From: Pseudomonadota bacterium
Lineage (GTDB): Bacteria; Pseudomonadota; Alphaproteobacteria; Reyranellales; Reyranellaceae
Direction of reading: 5' to 3'
Length of the DNA: 10,642 nt
NCBI GenBank assembly: GCA_023436825.1
Contig: JAEZHS010000438.1
Location: 1-10,642, forward strand
Shown: positions 6,403 to 10,642 of the stretch, one piece after another
Layout of the letters: each line of letters opens with the position of its first letter
Numbering within the stretch: the first letter of the stretch is position 1
The notes under the pieces: generated by a model
Databases searched by the model: none
The model's input: only the letters and a program-made list of their open reading frames with translations
What the model was told of the DNA's origin: nothing
Position numbers and translations under genes: made by a program

Positions 6403-8679
6403 CTAGGCTTTGCAGGACAGCACGCCATACTGGCGCCGGCCGACGATCGGCTCGTCGCTCACGACGCCGTTCCTGGTCGTATCGCTCCAGGCGCGGAACA
6501 GCGGGCTGTCGAGCGACCGTGAATCGAAGAAGACACAGGCATTCTTCGCGCCCAGAACCTTGGCGATCCAGGCGTCGCGGTCGGCCTTCGTCCAGATCAG
6601 GCTGCGCGGCGAGGTGATGCCCGAGACCGAGCGGAAGCCGCCGAAGAAATAGAGCAGCTCCGGATCGTTCATCGGATCTTCCGTCGCCGGCAGCACCAGC
6701 TCGACAGGCCGTCCCTGCAGCTTGTCGCGCAGCAGCCCGGCAAGCTCTTCCAGCTCGGCAAAGGACGGCGTGTTGCGGAACGCCGTCTGGTAGCGCGGGA
6801 TCGGCGAGTAGCGTGCAGCCGCATCGAGCGGCTGCCCCTTGGCCGCGCTCAGGGCACGATAGACCTCGCTTGCCGCCCTGGAATTCTTCCAGGTGTCCCC
6901 CGCCGCCTGCACATGGCGGACGAGCTCCGACCGGCCGACGATCGCGGCCTCGGCGACCAGCGCGACCGACAGCAGAAGGAGCAGTCCGCGGCCGAGGCCG
7001 GGCCTCAGGCAGCGCCAGGCGAAGACCGGCAGCGCCAGCAGGAACAACGGCAGAAGATAGGACGGCCCGGCGAAATGCGAGAGGTCGGAGCGCAGCAAGG
7101 CGAAGAGATGCAGCACGTAGGCGCCGACGGTCACGCCGGCGAACTTCCAGACGAACTGCCGCTGCGGCCCGCTCGCCGTCCGCCACGCGCGGCCGAGATA
7201 TCCGGCCACCAGACCGATCACGATCATGAGCAGGATGGCGAACCCGTAGACCTGCAGGACGGGGCGCACGTCTCCGTGGGTCTTGAGCGAATCCTCCCAC
7301 CAGCCGTAGACGATCTCGAAGGTCAGCGTCAGCCCGACGTTGTCCGACCATACCGAATTGGACACGCCGGCCATCACCAGGGCCGACTGCGCACCGACGC
7401 GGCGCAGGACGTCGAGCGTATGGCCGACGCCGATCGTGCCTGCGATCAGCAACACGAACGCCGTCGCGCCGCTTGCGAGGAAGAGGCCGCTGAATCGCGC
7501 CAGGCCCGCCAGGGACCGCCCGCACACCGGGCCATAGAGGGCGAGAGAGAAGATCAGCACCAGCAGGCCGCCGGAGAGATTCTCCTGGCTCATGAATCCG
7601 CCGGCGCCCCAGATCAGGCCGGCGCCGACCGGCGCGATCCATGACCCGGCGTGCGGCCCGGCAGCCAGCAGCAGGCGCGCCATCAACAGGGCCAGGATCG
7701 GCACGGCAAACCAGCGCGTCAGCACCGCCCAGCTCGCGAGGTCGAGAACGGTCGCGGGGCTCGGCCACAGCACCCAGCCCAGCAGGCCGGCCAGCGCCCA
7801 GCCCAGCCCGAGGACCTGCTGCACGATGACGAAGAAAGCGACGATGCAGACGACGTCGACCAGCAGCACGCCGGCATAGAAGCCATGATTGCTGAAACCG
7901 AACGCCTTGGCGAGGAGATACGCCAGCAACTGGTTGCCGAGCCCGTATTGCGTCTGCGCCTCGACATAGGGCGTCGCCCCGAGGCGGATCTGCTCCAACG
8001 CCCCAAGATGCACGAGCGAGTGATACTCGTAGAATTTCGCCAGCGCCGCCTCGCCGGCGGGAACGACGTCGCGCAAGACCTCGACGCCGAACCAGCAATA
8101 GGCGGCGACCGCCACGACGACAGCGCCGGCCAGGCGCGCCAGCGACGAACGTCTCGGCACCCCCGGCGCCTCGCGCCATCCGTAGCTCGGCGCGAAGAAC
8201 AGGCAGACCATCGCCCTATGGAACAGGACCAGGGCCACGACGGCCAGGTAGAAGAAAACCGGCTGGCGCTTGTCGAGCAGGCTCCACACCACGACCACGT
8301 CGTCGCGCGTGATGCCCGTCTTGGTCAACGCCAGCCAGGCATAGCCGCCGAAGGCTCCGACGATGCCGGCACAATAGAGCACCACGGCGAAGACGCTGGG
8401 CGTGCCGCCGGGCCGGATCGCAAGCCCGACTCCCGTAGCGAAATGGCCGATCGCATCGTCGACGCGCAGGGTTCCCGCCCGGGCGACGAGATAAACGAGG
8501 ACCAGCGCCGCGATGATCGTCGGCGCCGCCAGAAGGATGAACGTCGCCTTCGCCGGAAAGACGACGGCCTCGACGATCAGCAGGGCCGCCGCAACGAGCG
8601 ATATGGCGCCGCACAGGTAGAGGTTGCTCGCGGGCCCCTGCAGGGCCCATCGCAGTCGTTGCGCGATCACTGACGGCAC
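6403..8679 (-). CDS. GT-C-like polytopic membrane protein, putative glycosyltransferase
   Basis: A 758-residue inner-membrane protein with roughly 13-16 hydrophobic segments between residues 19 and 582, then a soluble tail of about 175 residues expected in the periplasm. After a hydrophobic segment at about 181-200 comes a polar loop, FYEYHSLVHLGALEQ (216-230) and GATPYVEAQTQYGLGNQLL (234-252). The acidic residue plus G-x-P-Y...QYG pattern recalls the first extracytoplasmic loop of GT-C enzymes, which take sugar from a polyprenyl phosphate. The start is GTG 8679, 8 bases after GAGGAAG. A GTG at 8670 that overlaps the upstream TGA as GTGA is the alternative. It overlaps the GT2-GtrA gene by 13 bases, implying translational coupling. 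It would be the final transferase using the lipid-linked sugar. GT-C assignment is inference from topology and loop; the tail (585-758) matches nothing I recognise. Confidence 0.75.
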   Translation of the reverse strand: MPSVIAQRLRWALQGPASNLYLCGAISLVAAALLIVEAVVFPAKATFILLAAPTIIAALVLVYLVARAGTLRVDDAIGHFATGVGLAIRPGGTPSVFAVVLYCAGIVGAFGGYAWLALTKTGITRDDVVVVWSLLDKRQPVFFYLAVVALVLFHRAMVCLFFAPSYGWREAPGVPRRSSLARLAGAVVVAVAAYCWFGVEVLRDVVPAGEAALAKFYEYHSLVHLGALEQIRLGATPYVEAQTQYGLGNQLLAYLLAKAFGFSNHGFYAGVLLVDVVCIVAFFVIVQQVLGLGWALAGLLGWVLWPSPATVLDLASWAVLTRWFAVPILALLMARLLLAAGPHAGSWIAPVGAGLIWGAGGFMSQENLSGGLLVLIFSLALYGPVCGRSLAGLARFSGLFLASGATAFVLLIAGTIGVGHTLDVLRRVGAQSALVMAGVSNSVWSDNVGLTLTFEIVYGWWEDSLKTHGDVRPVLQVYGFAILLMIVIGLVAGYLGRAWRTASGPQRQFVWKFAGVTVGAYVLHLFALLRSDLSHFAGPSYLLPLFLLALPVFAWRCLRPGLGRGLLLLLSVALVAEAAIVGRSELVRHVQAAGDTWKNSRAASEVYRALSAAKGQPLDAAARYSPIPRYQTAFRNTPSFAELEELAGLLRDKLQGRPVELVLPATEDPMNDPELLYFFGGFRSVSGITSPRSLIWTKADRDAWIAKVLGAKNACVFFDSRSLDSPLFRAWSDTTRNGVVSDEPIVGRRQYGVLSCKA

Positions 8680-9776
8680 TGGTGCGGCTTCCTCAGGACG
8701 GACGAACCGCCCCAGATCAGGCGGTTCGACACCACGAACCGCCAGATGACGTCGATGACCAGCCCCGTCGTGGCGGCGATGAAGGTGTGCCCGTGCAGGC
8801 GCATGTAGGCGATCTGGGCGGTGCTGACGTTGGCCACGATGCCGACCGAGGCGATCAGGCTGTAGAGCAGCAGGCCCTTGTAGAAGGCGGCCCCGCGCAG
8901 CCGGTCGTCCGAGTAGGTCAGGACGTTGTTGATGGTGAAGTTGAAGACCATCGCGACGACCGTGGCGATCGCCTGCGCGAGCCAGAACACGGCGCCGAGA
9001 TCCATGCTGGCGTAGAGGATGGCGAAATGGAATATCGAGCCGATCAGCCCGACGCCGACGAAGCTGATCAGGCGCGGCGGCAGCATGCCACGGGAGAGCT
9101 TCGAGACGATGTCGCAGGCCAACAGCCACAGCACGTAGAGCTGAAACTTCGATTCGCCGTGGCGACGGCTCTGGAACTCGAAGGGCAGCTCGCGGATCGT
9201 CACGCGGCGATTGTGATAGACCAGGTCGAAGAAGACCTTGAAGCCGTCGGCCTGCATCAGCGGGATGGCCTCGAGGAACAGCCGGCGCGATGTGGCGAAG
9301 AAGCCGGTCAGGGGATCGCTGAGCGCCGTGCCGAGGAAGTAGTTGGTCAGCCGGTTGCCATAGTCCGACAGACGGCGGCGACGCCGCGACAGGCCCTTCT
9401 CGGCATCGCCCTCGAGGAAGCGCGAGCCCGAGACGATGTCGTGCCCGGCCTGCAGGGCGTCGAGCATCTTCGGGATCAGTGCGGGCTCGTGCTGCAGGTC
9501 GCCGTCCATGACGACGACCGCCTCGCCGTGGGCCGCCTGCACGCCCCAGCGGACGGCCGAGGCCAGCCCGCGCGCCTGGACGCGCTGGATGCACCTGACA
9601 TTGCCATGCCGCCGCGCCAGCTCGCGCACCGCGTCGGCCGTGCCGTCGGGTGAATCGTCATCGACGACCACGAGCTCCCACGCACGGCCGGCCAGCGCCT
9701 GGGCGAGGCCGTCGTAGATCATCGGGATGTTGGCCGCCTCGTTGTAGGTCGGCACGACGATCGAAACCTGTGGCAT
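8667..9776 (-). CDS. GT2 polyprenyl-phosphate glycosyltransferase fused to GtrA domain
   Basis: A 369-residue fusion. Residues 1-215 form a DPM1/GtrB-type GT2 transferase that would charge undecaprenyl phosphate with a sugar from a nucleotide donor. Its motifs are VSIVVPTYNEAANI (4-17), VVVDDDSPDGT (36-46), the metal-binding MDGDLQHEP (90-98, Asp91 and Asp93), SGSRF (116-120) and RRHGESKF (204-211). Residues about 232-355 form a GtrA-like four-helix membrane domain (RLISFVGVGLIGSIFHF, MVFNFTINNVLTYSDD, WRFVVSNRLIW), a family linked to flipping the lipid-linked sugar. An RRRRR patch (131-135) precedes the region before the membrane part. ATG 9776 follows the methyltransferase stop by 2 bases; GTG 9782, overlapping that stop as GTGA, is possible. 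There is no strong Shine-Dalgarno, which fits coupling. The sugar is unknown. Confidence 0.92.
   Translation of the reverse strand: MPQVSIVVPTYNEAANIPMIYDGLAQALAGRAWELVVVDDDSPDGTADAVRELARRHGNVRCIQRVQARGLASAVRWGVQAAHGEAVVVMDGDLQHEPALIPKMLDALQAGHDIVSGSRFLEGDAEKGLSRRRRRLSDYGNRLTNYFLGTALSDPLTGFFATSRRLFLEAIPLMQADGFKVFFDLVYHNRRVTIRELPFEFQSRRHGESKFQLYVLWLLACDIVSKLSRGMLPPRLISFVGVGLIGSIFHFAILYASMDLGAVFWLAQAIATVVAMVFNFTINNVLTYSDDRLRGAAFYKGLLLYSLIASVGIVANVSTAQIAYMRLHGHTFIAATTGLVIDVIWRFVVSNRLIWGGSSVLRKPHQCRQ
8688..8694 (-). promoter_or_regulatory. Shine-Dalgarno for the GT-C-like gene inside the GT2-GtrA coding end
   Basis: GAGGAAG lies 8 bases from GTG 8679 and 17 bases from the alternative GTG 8670. 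The spacing favours 8679 as the start. The site is within the last codons of the upstream gene. Confidence 0.55.
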
Positions 9777-9778
9777 CG

Positions 9779-10504
9779 TCACGCCCGGGCGACCGCGACC
9801 AGCAGGTTGCCGCAGCCGAGGTGACCGACACGGCACTCGACGGCGTCGAGCCATTGCGCCGGATACCGGCCGAAGGCGGCGGCGAAGGGTGCGAGGCCGA
9901 CCGCCGTACCGACCTCGATCGTGGCGTAGCCGGCCTGGGCGAGCTCGGCGGCGAGGCGGCCTCGTTCGTACTTGTTGATGTGCTGCTGTTCGTAGCCGAC
10001 GCGCGAGACGCGGTTCACGCCCCACTCGATCAGCGGCCACAGCGACCGGTAGTTGGGAGTCGTCACGACCAGGCGGCCCGTGGTCGACAGCAGCCCGCGC
10101 GCCTCGGCCAGCAGGCGGCGGGCGTCGGCCGGCGGCAGATGCTCCAGAAGCTCGATCATGGTGATGGCGTCGAAGCGCTCACCGAGGCCGGCGAGGCGCT
10201 CGGTCGAGAAGCGATGCTCGGCCGTGCCGTACCGCCGGTTCGCATAGTCGACCTGCGGGGCGCTGAGGTCGATGCCCAGGCACTCGACGCCGTCCAGGTA
10301 GTTGCCGATGAAGGTGCCTGGCCCGCAGCCGACATCCAGCACCTTGCCGGCGCCATCCAGGCGATTGGCGACCGCGCGGAACTTCAGGTCGTGCCAGAAG
10401 AACCGTACGCCCGCCTTGCGCTGATGGATCTCGTCATAGAAGCCCGCCGGGATGTCTTCGTCATAGTCGTAGCCTGGGGTCGCCATCGCCTCTTCTCGGG
10501 CCAT
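9779..10504 (-). CDS. Class I SAM-dependent methyltransferase
   Basis: A 241-residue Rossmann-fold methyltransferase of the Methyltransf_11/23 kind. Motif I is VLDVGCGPGTFIGNYL (55-70), the acidic residue for the SAM ribose is Asp79 in LGIDLS, motif II is FDAITMIELLEHLPP (111-125), and motif III is LLSTTGRLVVTTPNY (138-152). The later EQQHINKYERG (172-182) is a common substrate-side motif in methyltransferases of glycan and lipid clusters. ATG 10504 has AGGAT about 7 bases upstream; an in-frame ATG at 10486 is less likely. It is the first gene of a minus-strand operon and its TGA is 2 bases from the next ATG. Position suggests methylation of a sugar or lipid carrier product made by the two downstream enzymes, but a ubiquinone-type or other small-molecule acceptor cannot be excluded. 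Confidence 0.9.
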   Translation of the reverse strand: MAREEAMATPGYDYDEDIPAGFYDEIHQRKAGVRFFWHDLKFRAVANRLDGAGKVLDVGCGPGTFIGNYLDGVECLGIDLSAPQVDYANRRYGTAEHRFSTERLAGLGERFDAITMIELLEHLPPADARRLLAEARGLLSTTGRLVVTTPNYRSLWPLIEWGVNRVSRVGYEQQHINKYERGRLAAELAQAGYATIEVGTAVGLAPFAAAFGRYPAQWLDAVECRVGHLGCGNLLVAVARA

Positions 10505-10538
10505 GGCGACATCCTACACGGAAACGCGCGTCCGCACC

Positions 10539-10611
10539 GCGCTCATTGCCGGGAGCGCGCCACCCCGTGGCGCTCATGTTCTTCCGGACCGCGCGCATCT
10601 TGCGCGCTCAT
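10539..10611. repeat. Three GCGCTCAT direct repeats upstream of the methyltransferase operon
   Basis: GCGCTCAT (ATGAGCGC on the minus strand) occurs exactly at 10539-10546, 10570-10577 and 10604-10611, with start-to-start distances of 31 and 34 bases, about three helical turns each. They fall in the 138-base upstream region of the glycosylation operon, where its promoter should be. Regulatory function is inference. Confidence 0.55.
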
Positions 10612-10631
10612 GGGTGCGCATTGACATGCGC
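10591..10631. repeat. Two adjacent short inverted repeats
   Basis: GCGCGCA-TCT-TGCGCGC is a perfect 7-bp inverted repeat at 10591-10607. GCGCAT-TGAC-ATGCGC is a perfect 6-bp inverted repeat at 10616-10631. Together they could form two small hairpins 8 bases apart, or serve as protein-binding palindromes. GCGC-rich sequence makes such arms easy to find by chance, so confidence in function is low. Confidence 0.45.
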
Positions 10632-10642
10632 GTCTGAGCCCG

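Noticed and set aside
6383..8179. A 598-codon alternative frame on the minus strand inside the GT-C-like gene
   Set aside because: Its translation is extremely arginine-rich, whereas the chosen frame gives alternating hydrophobic segments of a coherent membrane protein.
8680..9594. N-terminal extension of the GT-C-like frame to 1063 residues
   Set aside because: The extension overlaps the GT2-GtrA gene in another frame and encodes Arg- and Pro-rich sequence with no membrane or catalytic features. The GTG at 8679 with GAGGAAG upstream is the better start.
7651..9653. Long plus-strand frames at 7651-8673 and 8682-9653
   Set aside because: Both are antisense to the GT-C-like and GT2-GtrA genes, and their compositions rich in Asp, Arg, Gln and His show no domain.
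10621..10626. Perfect TTGACA -35 hexamer pointing out of the window on the plus strand
   Set aside because: The matching -10 region would lie past base 10642 and cannot be seen. The hexamer also falls within the small inverted repeat at 10616-10631.

Overview
The window is high-GC bacterial DNA, and its codon third positions are strongly biased to G or C. Orphan Bug/TctC-type periplasmic solute-binding proteins, a TauD-family dioxygenase, a CaiD-like crotonase and a TcuA-like flavoprotein together suggest a soil or freshwater proteobacterium. An alphaproteobacterium of the Reyranella/Bradyrhizobium kind is most likely, but this is inference from gene style and no rRNA or other marker is present. 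No tRNA, rRNA, insertion sequence, phage gene or CRISPR array was seen. Nearly all of the sequence is coding, and no gene-free stretch exceeds about 140 bases.

The left part (about 1-6290) is a carboxylate/CoA catabolic neighbourhood. A 5'-truncated TcuA-like FAD dehydrogenase (+) converges, 13 bases apart, on the end of a three-gene minus-strand operon. In transcription order that operon is a TauD/TfdA-type Fe(II)/2-oxoglutarate dioxygenase, a Bug solute-binding protein and a CaiD-like enoyl-CoA hydratase/isomerase (gaps of 28 and 36 bases). Divergent from it is a TetR-family regulator, followed on the plus strand by a second Bug protein and a PaaI-type hotdog thioesterase. The 126-base divergent spacer carries two copies of an 18-base direct repeat with a 23-base period, the best candidate operator. 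The likely picture is periplasmic capture of an organic acid, oxidation by the dioxygenase and CoA-ester processing by the crotonase and thioesterase. The substrate cannot be read from the sequence, and no transporter membrane subunit or CoA ligase lies in the window.

The right part (6403-10504, all minus strand) is a tightly coupled three-gene cell-surface or lipid-linked glycosylation operon. In transcription order it encodes a SAM methyltransferase, a GT2 polyprenyl-phosphate glycosyltransferase fused to a GtrA membrane domain, and a 758-residue GT-C-like polytopic membrane protein with a periplasmic-type C-terminal domain. Stop and start codons are 2 bases apart or overlap. The layout recalls gtrA-gtrB-gtr(type) O-antigen glucosylation modules, with B and A fused. 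Its upstream region contains three GCGCTCAT repeats and two adjacent hairpins.

Points that stand out are the operator-like direct repeats, a perfect 8-bp stem that includes the thioesterase start codon, the loss of one catalytic glutamate in the crotonase, and the fused gtr-like module. No clearly new defence or mobile system was found.
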